From a virus, in IMG/VR virus record IMGVR_UViG_3300034198_002789, positions 1 through 33,779 of that record: DNA of 33,779 nt; one strand, written 5' to 3'. Positions 1-7,691 of this stretch are shown one piece after another. Each line of letters starts with the position of its first letter. The stretch's first letter is position 1. Under the pieces are notes generated by a model. It saw nothing but the letters and a program-made list of their open reading frames with translations, did no database searches and had not been told where the DNA came from. Made by a program: the position numbers and the translations under genes.

Positions 1-39
1 AAGGATAGGCTATTTTATATTTAAATTTTCTTATAAGGA

Positions 40-624
40 TTAATAATTGAAGTAATCCATAAAATCAAATCTGAAGTCTACATCAATAGTTGCAAAATCT
101 CCGGTAGAATAATTCTTTTCAGAGAATCTGACAGTCTTTGGATAGACACCGTAGAACTCCATGGCAGCATGAGGAGTTCTAGTATTATCTAATTCTACAA
201 CTCTAAGTTTTGCTGCCTTGAATGAAAGGTTGCCGGAGCCACCAGGAGCAGCTAGCTTGGTCATATCTCCAGTTATTGGATCATAAATAGTTTTGAACCA
301 GTTCCAAAGAACAGAGCAGGTTTTCTTTAAATAAAGATTATCAAAACTAATTGACAGCGTATCAAATAATGGTAGACCTGGGTAGTATACTACATCATTA
401 ACTCTGTTAACCTTGATATCATCAACACCATAGCTTATGGCATTAACTACCTTGGCCCCTAGAGTAAGATCTATTTGCTGTTGGCTAGAAATATTTGAAG
501 GCAATCCATAAAATTGAATTTCAAATTGATATGATCTTACTGAATCAAGTGAGGTGGAAATCTTAGGAAGACTTTCACCTTTCTTAAAGGGACGATAATT
601 ATCTTTATAATAACTTTGAACCAT
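40..624 (-). CDS. gp19: Tail tube protein (T4 gp19 family)
   Basis: This 194-aa protein is the likely building block of the inner tail tube through which DNA passes. The call rests on its place directly after the sheath gene and on gp19-like sequence. The N-terminal part has a strand reading SYQFEIQFYGLP. The middle has hydrophobic stretches around VVYYPGLPLFDTLSISFDN. The C-terminal half includes AAMEFYGVYPKTVRFSE and ends with alternating hydrophobic residues (DVDFRFDFMDYFNY). T4 gp19 is 163 aa, so this copy is slightly long. The ATG lies 5 bases after the sheath stop, so translation is probably coupled to the sheath gene. It is the last complete gene before the left edge. The start is the only reasonable ATG. 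Confidence is high because order and sequence character agree. Confidence 0.88.
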   Translation of the reverse strand: MVQSYYKDNYRPFKKGESLPKISTSLDSVRSYQFEIQFYGLPSNISSQQQIDLTLGAKVVNAISYGVDDIKVNRVNDVVYYPGLPLFDTLSISFDNLYLKKTCSVLWNWFKTIYDPITGDMTKLAAPGGSGNLSFKAAKLRVVELDNTRTPHAAMEFYGVYPKTVRFSEKNYSTGDFATIDVDFRFDFMDYFNY

Positions 625-629
625 TTTTA

Positions 630-2720
630 TTATCCACTAAATTTAGCTGACTGATTAGTCAGATTAACTTCAAAGACGATCCATTCCGCAGTCTTGGTAG
701 GCTTCAGAAGAATCTTGCACCAAAGTTCGTTACGATCAACTCTTACAGGGGTATTTACAGTGTCATCGCAAATAACCTTGAAGTCCGTTATACCTCTTCT
801 AGCTTGAATATCGCTTAGGACACCTTCAGCTTTATCCTTTACTAGATCCCAAGTGTAAGCATCGTTTGGCTCAAACAGATCAATACGACCAGTTTGCAAC
901 AATACCTTTCTTAAGTATATCATCAATCTTCTAACATTAATTCTATCCAATGAGGTCGCGGCTCTCTGAGCGGTCTTCTGTCCGAAGATCGTTATACCTT
1001 CAGGTATAAAGTTTACTATTGGATTTAAGTTAGTGACATAGAGGTTATCTCTATCTCCTTGATTTAATGATACCTCAGTTGCAGTTGGCTTGGTTAATCT
1101 TCCACGACGGAAACCGGCAGGAGCGAACCAAGGTTCGGCAACATTGTCCGTGAATACCATTTGTCTTACAGCGAAGATAGCTGGATCATACCACATATCC
1201 TTATAGCTGAAGACATTGTATATCTGCACCCATGGCCAGAATACGGCAGCCCAGGAGCTATTTATCGCAGCCGTTCTACCATTGCTACCCTTACCATTCA
1301 TCCAATCTGAGGCTTTCTGAACGGTTGAGAGACCCATTGGAGGTGATACGACGGCGACGAAGTTTTGAGTTTTTTCTGCCAGGGTAACAAGTTCATTTTG
1401 AACATTTTGAGAACTGATACCTGGAACTATAGCTATTGAAATATTTAATGAATCATCATCTAGAACTTTCATTCCTGTTTTTGGAGATGCAGTTCCAATT
1501 AAATCAGCATCAACACCAGTTCCATCAGTTCCGCCTAATACAGAGACTGAAGCTGATTCAATAAATTTATTAAATCTTGGAGTTGCTGAAGTAGTTATAC
1601 TTGCTCCATTAGGATCTACTATAGTTCCACTTGATATTAATGAAGTTACCTTATCATAGAAGTTAGTTATTGGAGTTGGGGTGAGAGAAGTGCTATTGAC
1701 AGCGGCAATTTCACCCTTGATATAATCAGAGGTTGTATTAGTGCTTCCAATATTAATTATACTTTCTACAAAGTTTGTTGAATTAATTAATGAAACATTA
1801 AATGTCTCAGCAGTAACTCCATCATTATTAACTGAAATGTTTACGTTAGGTCCAGCTACAGTATCAACTTCTAAGCTTATGCCGCTGGTTTGTCCAGTAA
1901 CTAGGTTGGTTCCTAAATTATATCCTGATCCTTTGTAAAGGGTAGTGGCAAGATAATTTAATGAAGTATTTGCCCAAGTGAATCCGCTTGCAGTTACGCT
2001 TGATGCAGCAGTGAGGACATCACCTGAAGCATTTAAAGCTTGTAATGCATTTATACCACTATAAGTTCCAACTCCATATACACCTGAGAAAGAACTTACC
2101 GATAGTCTAGCATTAGTTCCGGCCCATGATCCAACTAAAATTCCATTGTTTCTTCCAACGGTTGCATCAGTTGAACTTGAATCCCAATAAACTGAAAGTG
2201 CATCTTTTGGATTAGATCCAACTCCAATTACTCTGCCTAAAGCAGATGCTTGTCCATAACTAGTAGGGACATCTAAACTTGAGTAAATAACATAAGTAGT
2301 TGGATCTACTACTTGAACACCGTCTGAATCTTTAACTGAAACTACTAAAGAAATTGCACTGTAAGTAGCAGTTGACATACCGGCATTTAATCCGTTAACA
2401 ACTACAGCGGGACAAGCTCCAATTTTTAATGTAGCAGAAGCGTTTAAAGCATCAGTTGGAACTGCTCTAACATATCTTACTTGGTTAGTAGCTTCAAGAA
2501 TTTCTAAAGCACCTTCCAACCCTTGCCCAGGAAGACTTTCCACAGGATTACCAAAAATTCTTATTAAATTTTCTTGACTGGTAACTAAGGTAGCTTCATT
2601 TTCAGGTCCTTTAGTAGCATATCCAACAATACCAACTATAGATGAATCTATATTTGGTGGATAAGCTGAATTATCTTTTTCAACAAATACAACAGCGGGA
2701 CTAGTAGGTATTGCAGCCAT
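630..2720 (-). CDS. gp18: Contractile tail sheath protein (T4 gp18 family)
   Basis: This 696-aa protein is the outer sheath subunit that contracts during infection. The N-terminus (SPAVVFVEKDNS, then SSIVGIVGYATKGPENEATLV) and the segment NLIRIFGNP are typical of sheath proteins. The C-terminal third carries the conserved core: PWFAPAGFRRGRL, NPIVNFIPEGITIFGQKTA and the long helix NVRRLMIYLRKVLLQTGR, then a final strand TAEWIVFEVNLTNQ. Residues about 95-430 are rich in Ser, Thr, Asn and Gly and look like the variable, surface-exposed insertion domains of sheath proteins; their DNA is visibly more AT-rich than the C-terminal core. T4 gp18 is 659 aa. A good ribosome binding site (AAAGGAT) lies about 8 bases before the ATG. 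The tube gene follows 5 bases after the stop, the usual sheath-tube pair. Confidence 0.95.
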   Translation of the reverse strand: MAAIPTSPAVVFVEKDNSAYPPNIDSSIVGIVGYATKGPENEATLVTSQENLIRIFGNPVESLPGQGLEGALEILEATNQVRYVRAVPTDALNASATLKIGACPAVVVNGLNAGMSTATYSAISLVVSVKDSDGVQVVDPTTYVIYSSLDVPTSYGQASALGRVIGVGSNPKDALSVYWDSSSTDATVGRNNGILVGSWAGTNARLSVSSFSGVYGVGTYSGINALQALNASGDVLTAASSVTASGFTWANTSLNYLATTLYKGSGYNLGTNLVTGQTSGISLEVDTVAGPNVNISVNNDGVTAETFNVSLINSTNFVESIINIGSTNTTSDYIKGEIAAVNSTSLTPTPITNFYDKVTSLISSGTIVDPNGASITTSATPRFNKFIESASVSVLGGTDGTGVDADLIGTASPKTGMKVLDDDSLNISIAIVPGISSQNVQNELVTLAEKTQNFVAVVSPPMGLSTVQKASDWMNGKGSNGRTAAINSSWAAVFWPWVQIYNVFSYKDMWYDPAIFAVRQMVFTDNVAEPWFAPAGFRRGRLTKPTATEVSLNQGDRDNLYVTNLNPIVNFIPEGITIFGQKTAQRAATSLDRINVRRLMIYLRKVLLQTGRIDLFEPNDAYTWDLVKDKAEGVLSDIQARRGITDFKVICDDTVNTPVRVDRNELWCKILLKPTKTAEWIVFEVNLTNQSAKFSG

Positions 2721-2731
2721 TTAAATATCCT

Positions 2732-2959
2732 TTAGTTACTAATTACAATTAATCTTCTCTGATGAAGAGTTATGGCTTGTTCACTGATTTGATGCTCAGG
2801 AACAGTTATTACTTGCTTAGGTTGCAACCAAATAAATTCAGGACCATCCTCAGTATTAATTAATACATGTAGTCCCTGCAAAGAATAATTTTTAATATTT
2901 TTCATATTAACCGGTATAGAGGTGGCTTCCAAAGCCTTTAAAGTTTTTAATGTAGCCAT
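2732..2959 (-). CDS. Small protein of unknown function between gp15 and sheath
   Basis: A 75-aa product that I do not recognise. The start is placed at the ATG ending at 2959 (MATLKTLKAL), because the in-frame codon six bases upstream is TTG, while an AGAG-type ribosome binding site lies about 9 bases before the ATG. The protein alternates short strands (LHVLINT, EFIWLQPKQVITVP, RRLIVISN) and looks like a small all-beta domain, with no signal peptide, membrane segment or cysteine. It sits between the tail terminator-like gene and the sheath gene, with 11 bp to the sheath ATG, so it is probably expressed with the tail genes. A minor tail or head-tail joining component is plausible, but that is inference from position only. 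It is real by spacing, coupling and amino-acid composition. Confidence 0.7.
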   Translation of the reverse strand: MATLKTLKALEATSIPVNMKNIKNYSLQGLHVLINTEDGPEFIWLQPKQVITVPEHQISEQAITLHQRRLIVISN

Positions 2960-3002
2960 ATACAAAGTCTCTTAATAGTATTTACCCTCAATCAAACCAA
3001 TT

Positions 3003-3029
3003 TTAATTTAAATTTTTTAATTAAATTAA
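3003..3029. repeat. AT-only inverted repeat after gp15
   Basis: Two perfect 9-bp arms, TTAATTTAA (3003-3011) and TTAAATTAA (3021-3029), flank a 9-base A/T spacer. The element ends one base before the gp15 stop codon (3031-3033, minus strand). It contains no G or C in the stem, so it would be a weak terminator. It resembles in position the other AT-only repeats at the ends of gp21, gp23 and the 720-aa fibre gene. Chance pairing in AT-rich DNA cannot be excluded for an element this short. Confidence 0.4.
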
Positions 3030-3030
3030 G

Positions 3031-3708
3031 TTATTCCTCAGTTACATCTATTTCATAATTAAATGTTTCTATTCTTCCGGTTGAAGTATACAGGAATTTA
3101 GGATTAGGGATGTAAGTTTCAACTTTAATAGTTATTGATTTTTGTAATATTCTGTCATCCCCATCGTCAGCTTCTGGATTTTTAATGTCAGTTTCAGATC
3201 TTATAAATGCCTTGGTTATATCAGAATACTTAGTTTTAATTTCGTAATCTGGATTAAATAAGATAAATATGGATTCCCTTATTTGATCCATGTCCTCTTT
3301 ATATTTGGTCCATATATTAATATCATAAGATATATTAATAGCTCTGGGGGACATACTTAATATCCTAACTGCCCTTTGTTTATCCTTGTCCCAATAAGTT
3401 TCGTGAATTAAAATAGGTTTATATTTATTACGTTTTTCGTCATTTTCGCTAGATTTTTCTACTATGGTAATTACTGGTAAAGTTATGTTATCGCCGGTTG
3501 TGCTTTTAGCTATAGCTCTTTCCTGATTACCATGGAAACATCTTATTTTAATTGGCTGGTTATTACGATCTACGTAATAGATATTACCAAACAAACCGAT
3601 CAAAGATCTTAATGTTTCTTTGTATACTTTTTGAGTATACATTCCAGTAGAGATATTAGTTTTTTCTAATATCTCATTTAAAACTTTTGTATTGATTGGT
3701 ATTGTCAT
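3031..3708 (-). CDS. gp15: Tail terminator / sheath stabiliser (T4 gp15-like)
   Basis: A 225-aa protein matching the character of T4 gp15 (272 aa), which caps the tail tube and sheath and connects the tail to the neck. The early segment LIGLFGNIYYVDRNNQPIKI resembles the gp15 opening, where a short helix leads into a strand with R/K-I-R residues. The strongest resemblance is in the middle: SPRAINISYDINIWTKYKED followed by MDQIRESIFILFNPDYEIK, equivalent to the gp15 segment with I-F-T-R-Y-E-D-D and a run ending in P-Y-F-Q-P. The C-terminal part (SITIKVETYIPNP) fits the gp15 pattern of a strand ending in a proline-rich turn. The gene lies after gp14 with a one-base gap and upstream of the sheath, as in T4. 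The match is by remembered family pattern, not by alignment. Confidence 0.8.
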   Translation of the reverse strand: MTIPINTKVLNEILEKTNISTGMYTQKVYKETLRSLIGLFGNIYYVDRNNQPIKIRCFHGNQERAIAKSTTGDNITLPVITIVEKSSENDEKRNKYKPILIHETYWDKDKQRAVRILSMSPRAINISYDINIWTKYKEDMDQIRESIFILFNPDYEIKTKYSDITKAFIRSETDIKNPEADDGDDRILQKSITIKVETYIPNPKFLYTSTGRIETFNYEIDVTEE

Positions 3709-3709
3709 A

Positions 3710-4450
3710 TTAATTTTGAGTTACATTAACTGGAAGTTGATCAATGTTACCGTCAATATCTTGTAGTTCAAATGTCGCAGTAACTTCTTTACATACAGCA
3801 GGTTTACAAGCAAATGCATCACCTGTGGCTGATTGAACCATCATATCCACGTTAACAACCTCTTGGGTAGCTTCAATTGTTTCTGGCTTAGAATCAAACA
3901 AGTATTCTTTTTCTCTGATTTGATCTGAGGTTGGAACTATCTGGCGATGAATGTCATCAGAATCTCTTAGTAACTTGGCTCCACAAACTAAATGGTATAC
4001 ACCATAAGTTTCAAAGCTATCTTCTTGAACTTCAAATACTTCATACTTTAAATTTTGAAACTCTGGTTTGATTATGTCGCCTGCGATCAAAGGTCGTCCC
4101 AATCTTCTTTCAACATAATTTTTATTGAAAGTAAATTGTTGATTGTTTTTTAATTCAACACCAAACTGAGTTAAGTCTTCTTCTATTGGTCTAGGCTCGT
4201 AGTGTCCGTATACCCTTATAGGGTGTTGTGAAATTGATTTGCTTCGTTGTTCACCATATACGTCATCTATTTCTCTATTTTGAAAATACTTATAAACTAA
4301 CAAAGGAGATCCACCTAATCTAATTTGTTCTTCATCAATGATGTTGAATAAATTTTGATCGTTAATTTTATTAAAAAGTTTAAACGGACTTTCGTATTCG
4401 TCCGCTGATGGAACACTTATATTAGATTTGTATTTTCCAAAATTAGACAT
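3710..4450 (-). CDS. gp14: Neck protein, head closure (T4 gp14-like)
   Basis: A 246-aa protein, close to T4 gp14 (256 aa), which forms part of the neck that closes the filled head and receives the tail. The N-terminal third contains an INDQNLFNIIDEEQIRLGG segment and LLVYKYFQNREIDDVYGEQ, then a strand (IRVYGHYEP). The centre has RLGRPLIAGDIIKPEFQNL followed by YEVFEVQED and GVYHLVCGAKLL, the G-D-x-I ... F-E-(V/I) ... Y-x-L pattern expected of a small barrel in this family. The C-terminal tail is acidic and less ordered. It sits between the gp13-like and gp15-like genes with one-base gaps, the T4 order 13-14-15. Assignment relies on pattern plus gene order. Confidence 0.75.
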   Translation of the reverse strand: MSNFGKYKSNISVPSADEYESPFKLFNKINDQNLFNIIDEEQIRLGGSPLLVYKYFQNREIDDVYGEQRSKSISQHPIRVYGHYEPRPIEEDLTQFGVELKNNQQFTFNKNYVERRLGRPLIAGDIIKPEFQNLKYEVFEVQEDSFETYGVYHLVCGAKLLRDSDDIHRQIVPTSDQIREKEYLFDSKPETIEATQEVVNVDMMVQSATGDAFACKPAVCKEVTATFELQDIDGNIDQLPVNVTQN

Positions 4451-4451
4451 A

Positions 4452-5318
4452 TTAACCTAATGAGAAGAGTGGTCTTTCTTCAATCTCCGACATCAATTCC
4501 TCCATAAGCTCCTTTTTTTCCTGTGAAGCCTCTTGCACCAGGACGCCGCCATCCATTTGTGCGCCACCGCCAGGACCAGGAACCGATTTATACTTACCCC
4601 TGATTCTACCGAGGATTCCCTTAGAACAAGCTAAGGCGTATCTTTGAATCCAATTTAAATAAGCATGATGTATAGTGGCGGAATCTAAAGCCCTATACTC
4701 TAATATTACAGGTGCGGGAGTTTCCTGTGGTTCTGGATATAATTGAATGTATTTATTATTTACTATATTCCAACCACCTTCATTTGATAATACTTTTCGC
4801 ATTATTTTTAAATACTGTTGAGTAAGGAAGAAGTCTCCTATTCCACCACCTTGAAAGAATCTATTAGTATTGAAAAATGCTAATGTCATATCAAATGCTA
4901 GAGAGCCTGGAGTATAATTTAAACCAAGTATATCTTTTTTGTACCCAACATAAACCAAGTTATTCATTATAAATCTTGGAAGCTCATATAAATTTTGTCC
5001 TGCCGAAGCATCAAACACTGCAAATTGATTAGCCCATTGAGGGGCATGGTAATCTAATTTAGATATAGCCTCATCTATACAAGTTTTAATTTGAAATGGA
5101 GTTAATTCAACTGATACGATTGGATGCCCCAACTGAGCTAGGATATAATCATTAACAGTTTGTTCAAATAAATTAAATTGACTAGAATCTGTTTCTAGAT
5201 TTCTGTTTAATTTATCAGAATTAATATCTCCACTAGGTGTATAAGTGGTTAATTTTAAACCACCATACTTACCATAAGTTGATCCATAACTGGCTACAAA
5301 GGGTGTAATTGCTACCAT
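4452..5318 (-). CDS. gp13: Neck protein (T4 gp13-like)
   Basis: A 288-aa protein proposed as the gp13-type head completion/neck protein (T4 gp13 is 309 aa). Its most family-like segment is the run around residues 58-90, ILAQLGHPIVSVELTPFQI followed by CIDEAISKLDYHAPQ: a helix, a Gly-x-Pro, a strand and then a D-E-A helix. The following NLYELPRFIMNN and VGYKKDILG also fit. The C-terminus has a Gly/Pro-rich linker (KSVPGPGGGAQMDGG) and an acidic helix (EKKELMEELMSEIEE). It is the first gene after the terminator that follows the capsid gene. No Shine-Dalgarno sequence precedes the ATG; the leader is an A/T-rich stretch containing TATAAT only three bases before the start. The following gene starts one base after its stop. 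Confidence 0.7.
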   Translation of the reverse strand: MVAITPFVASYGSTYGKYGGLKLTTYTPSGDINSDKLNRNLETDSSQFNLFEQTVNDYILAQLGHPIVSVELTPFQIKTCIDEAISKLDYHAPQWANQFAVFDASAGQNLYELPRFIMNNLVYVGYKKDILGLNYTPGSLAFDMTLAFFNTNRFFQGGGIGDFFLTQQYLKIMRKVLSNEGGWNIVNNKYIQLYPEPQETPAPVILEYRALDSATIHHAYLNWIQRYALACSKGILGRIRGKYKSVPGPGGGAQMDGGVLVQEASQEKKELMEELMSEIEERPLFSLG

Positions 5319-5340
5319 ACAATTATATTTAGGGGTTCAC

Positions 5341-5374
5341 ATAAAAGAAAAAGGCGGGCTTTTTACAGCCCGCC
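5341..5374 (-). terminator. Rho-independent terminator after major capsid gene
   Basis: On the minus strand an 8-bp stem with seven G/C pairs (GGCGGGCT at 5374-5367 and AGCCCGCC at 5360-5353) encloses the six-base loop GTAAAA and is followed at once by TTTTTCTTTT (5352-5343). It begins about 25 bases beyond the gp23 stop codon and ends 24 bases before the gp13 start. This is the only GC-rich hairpin with a T tract that I found between genes in the window. It should end or attenuate the highly expressed capsid transcript. Confidence 0.92.
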
Positions 5375-5378
5375 CCTT

Positions 5379-5401
5379 AATTTAACTTAATAAGTTAAAT
5401 T
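5379..5401. repeat. 23-bp palindrome overlapping the gp23 stop
   Basis: AATTTAACTTA (5379-5389) and TAAGTTAAATT (5391-5401) are exact reverse complements around a single central A. The palindrome overlaps the gp23 stop codon (5400-5402) and lies just upstream, in transcript sense, of the GC-rich terminator. It contains only one G/C pair per half. It could add a second fold before the terminator or be a protein-binding dyad; nothing in the sequence decides between these. Confidence 0.6.
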
Positions 5402-6974
5402 ATGATTCTCTAATCGTTAGGTTACCAGCAGCGTTACTGTAGATGTATGGTCTCAAGTAATCTGAACTAGCACCAATTAAACGAATGACACGGTAGAATC
5501 TGCTGGAAGGCTGAATAGCAGCCTTAGCATATCGAGTCATGATACCCTTTCTTGGCTGGAACGTGCCAGGATCAGTTACCATTGGCAATGGCATGAGTGG
5601 AATATATGGGCAGTATACGAATCCCGCATCCATGGGGCTTCCACCATTGTAGCCGAGGATAATCTCGTCTTCTGGGAATAGAGGATCTACAATTAGATCA
5701 TATTTACCAGCAAACTTACCCTTATACTCAATCTTGCTACCCATGTTCGTTGGGCCATCCTTCTCTGGGAGACCACCCTCTAGTTTAGCGGCTGACTCCA
5801 AGAGTGAAGCAATGAGTGGTGAGGTTATAATGACCGTACCAGGACCTCTCATCGTGGTCTTGTAAATATCCTGACTTGCTACATTTAGGACTGCAAGCAA
5901 GTTAGAATACATTTGACCTACGTGCTGTGGTGCAAAAGTGCTTCCACCAAACGCTTTAAGGTCAGCTACAAAAACGTTTCTAGCTACGCCGTTCGTAGTT
6001 GGCGTTATAGTGTTACCCCAATCAAAGTTTCCTGGGTTAACACTAGTAACAGAACCGAGAGTGCCTAGATTGGCCCCAGTAACTCCATAATAGTTTTGGA
6101 AGTTATTGCTATTAGCCAATGGATCTAATGATTGAGCATTCCAACCACCTAGTGAAGCATTAGTTCCACCTAGTCCGTAAGCAATCATACGAACGTCTTC
6201 AATCAACTCACGGTCGATTTCAAGTGAAAGTTCCTTGCTGAGTAGCTCGGTAAGTTCACGCTCTAGATCAAGATTGTGGTAAGCCTTTAGATCCTGGGAA
6301 GCCTCAATCGTCCAAAGTGCTCTCATCTTACGAGTTTGAGCAACAACTGGCTGTTGTTCAATGTGGAATTGAACTTCTGGGATACCCGTTCCATCAAGAC
6401 GTTCACCGGCTGATACAACCCAACCCATGGTCGTGGTTGATGCAGGCCATGAAGCAATTTTACCACCATACGTGGTTGAGGGTGATCCTAGATTACCTCT
6501 CAATACCGTTGATAGATCAAATCCTGAAGTAGCAGAAACAATTGCTTGGGTTAGCGTGCTGCTAAGTCCTGAGGTGACATTCGTTCCATCAGCAGTACGA
6601 TAAGTAAGATTAAACTTGCTATAAACCGTGTTACCTACAGAACCACTCCAACGGCTGTTACCTAGATAGAAAATCTGTGAAACAGGAGCATCCATTGGTT
6701 GAGTAGCACCAATGTAGTTGAACACTAGATTGGGGTATACTCTACGAACTAGAGGGAAAGCAAACTTTTGGAAAGTTCCAATGTTACCAACAGTGGTTCC
6801 TCCGGTGCTTATTTGCTCTTCATTTATTCTCTGAGTCTCAGCTAAGACCGCCTTAGCTTGATTCTCAAGTAACTGCGCAGTGACCCGAGCGGTATATTCA
6901 CTTTTGATACCGTCAAGGGCTTTTGACCACTTCTGAACGAGTTCAGGTGATCCTCCAACTTTTGAAGCTTCCAT
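5400..6974 (-). CDS. gp23: Major capsid protein precursor (T4 gp23 family)
   Basis: A 524-aa precursor of the major head protein, nearly the T4 gp23 length (521 aa), with the HK97-type capsid fold expected of the family. Residues 1 to about 52 form a helical, cleavable N-terminal region rich in Ala, Gln, Glu and Lys. Possible gp21 protease sites of the form (I/L)xE are L44-A-E46 and I50-N-E52; cleavage after E52 is my best guess because the conserved body starts soon after. The body begins with FAFPLVRRVYPNLVFNYIGA and TQPMDAPVSQIFYL, a gp23 hallmark. Later hallmarks are RKMRALWTIEASQDLKAYHN, LDLERELTELLSKELSLEI and the C-terminal RYAKAAIQPSSRFYRVIRL. It has the strongest ribosome binding site in the window, higher G+C than the tail genes and its own terminator, all consistent with very high expression. 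Prohead scaffold and protease genes lie just upstream. Confidence 0.97.
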   Translation of the reverse strand: MEASKVGGSPELVQKWSKALDGIKSEYTARVTAQLLENQAKAVLAETQRINEEQISTGGTTVGNIGTFQKFAFPLVRRVYPNLVFNYIGATQPMDAPVSQIFYLGNSRWSGSVGNTVYSKFNLTYRTADGTNVTSGLSSTLTQAIVSATSGFDLSTVLRGNLGSPSTTYGGKIASWPASTTTMGWVVSAGERLDGTGIPEVQFHIEQQPVVAQTRKMRALWTIEASQDLKAYHNLDLERELTELLSKELSLEIDRELIEDVRMIAYGLGGTNASLGGWNAQSLDPLANSNNFQNYYGVTGANLGTLGSVTSVNPGNFDWGNTITPTTNGVARNVFVADLKAFGGSTFAPQHVGQMYSNLLAVLNVASQDIYKTTMRGPGTVIITSPLIASLLESAAKLEGGLPEKDGPTNMGSKIEYKGKFAGKYDLIVDPLFPEDEIILGYNGGSPMDAGFVYCPYIPLMPLPMVTDPGTFQPRKGIMTRYAKAAIQPSSRFYRVIRLIGASSDYLRPYIYSNAAGNLTIRES

Positions 6975-6982
6975 AATATATT

Positions 6983-6990
6983 TCTCCTTA
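6983..6990 (-). promoter_or_regulatory. Strong Shine-Dalgarno of gp23
   Basis: The minus strand reads TAAGGAGA followed by about 8 A/T bases and then the gp23 ATG (6974-6972). It is the most complete ribosome binding site in the window; most neighbouring genes have only weak sites or stop/start overlaps. It supports the chosen gp23 start and high translation of the capsid protein. Confidence 0.85.
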
Positions 6991-6992
6991 AA

Positions 6993-7631
6993 TTATGACA
7001 TCAATTTCATGACCTCATCGGTCAAATAGCGATTACCAGTCGTCTCAGGCTTAACGCTATCCTTGCGTTCTTCTAATTTCTTCCCTTGACGTTGGAAATT
7101 TTCCTTAGAAACAACTTCAGCAGTATCGGAAAGCTTCATCGACGAGATGGCTTTTGATTCTGCTAAATTTCTCTTAGCTTGCTTAACGGACTCCTCAAGC
7201 ATCTGATTGCGGTCAGATACTACTTTGAGTAAGTTCTTAAGCTCGATATTCTCTCGGAGTGACTTGTCTAACTCCCCAGCAAGAACATCAACTTTATTAG
7301 TTAAATTGTTTTGCTCAATTGCCATAGCATTCAGGGTGTTAGCCTCATCATCTGGGGTTATCTCAGTTAGGAACAAAGACTTTACTGACTCATATAATTG
7401 AGAGTTTCTATAGACTTCATTCTCTAATTCAAGTTCCTTAATAGCTTGTTCTTTAAGACTATCAATCTGGCCTCTTAGATAGGCTTTAACCTTAATCGTT
7501 AAATCCTCCGTCTTAGCATTAACCTCTTCCTGGATTTTGGTATGAACTAAGACAGCAATCTTTTCGATTACTTCCTCAGTTAAACCCTCAGGTAGGAGGT
7601 TCGCTATTTGTTCCAATGAATTTTTGCTCAT
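6993..7631 (-). CDS. gp22: Prohead scaffold / core protein (T4 gp22-like)
   Basis: A 212-aa, strongly helical and charged protein proposed as the assembly scaffold of the prohead (T4 gp22 is 269 aa). It has almost no aromatic residues and no cysteine. A first helical region spans about residues 1-85 (LPEGLTEEVIEKIAVLVHTK, then a Lys/Glu-rich stretch). A clear coiled coil covers about 105-160, with heptad-like Leu/Val spacing in NNLTNKVDVLAGELDKSL and ENIELKNLLKVVSDRNQML. The C-terminus is basic and ends RYLTDEVMKLMS. Sites of the (I/L)xE type cut by the gp21 protease, such as LPE and LTE, are present, as expected for a core that is degraded during maturation. It sits between protease and capsid genes, exactly as T4 21-22-23. 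The ATG is preceded by AAAGGGA about 12 bases upstream. Confidence 0.88.
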   Translation of the reverse strand: MSKNSLEQIANLLPEGLTEEVIEKIAVLVHTKIQEEVNAKTEDLTIKVKAYLRGQIDSLKEQAIKELELENEVYRNSQLYESVKSLFLTEITPDDEANTLNAMAIEQNNLTNKVDVLAGELDKSLRENIELKNLLKVVSDRNQMLEESVKQAKRNLAESKAISSMKLSDTAEVVSKENFQRQGKKLEERKDSVKPETTGNRYLTDEVMKLMS

Positions 7632-7649
7632 ATAACTATCTATCCCTTT

Positions 7650-7691
7650 AATTAAAAATTTAACAAAAATTTATTATTTTTGTTTTTAATT
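7650..7691. repeat. Nested AT-rich hairpin overlapping the gp21 stop
   Basis: Outer arms AATTAAAA (7650-7657) and TTTTAATT (7684-7691) enclose inner arms ACAAAAAT (7663-7670) and ATTTTTGT (7676-7683) around a five-base loop TTATT, with five unpaired bases on one side. The 3' arm covers the gp21 stop codon (7686-7688). Only one G/C pair is present. It occupies most of the 54-bp gap between gp21 and gp22. It may be a weak processing or attenuation structure, or only a consequence of AT-rich composition. Confidence 0.5.

Noticed and set aside
1741-1938. Plus-strand open frame of 65 codons
   Set aside because: It is fully inside the sheath gene, antisense to its low-complexity insertion.
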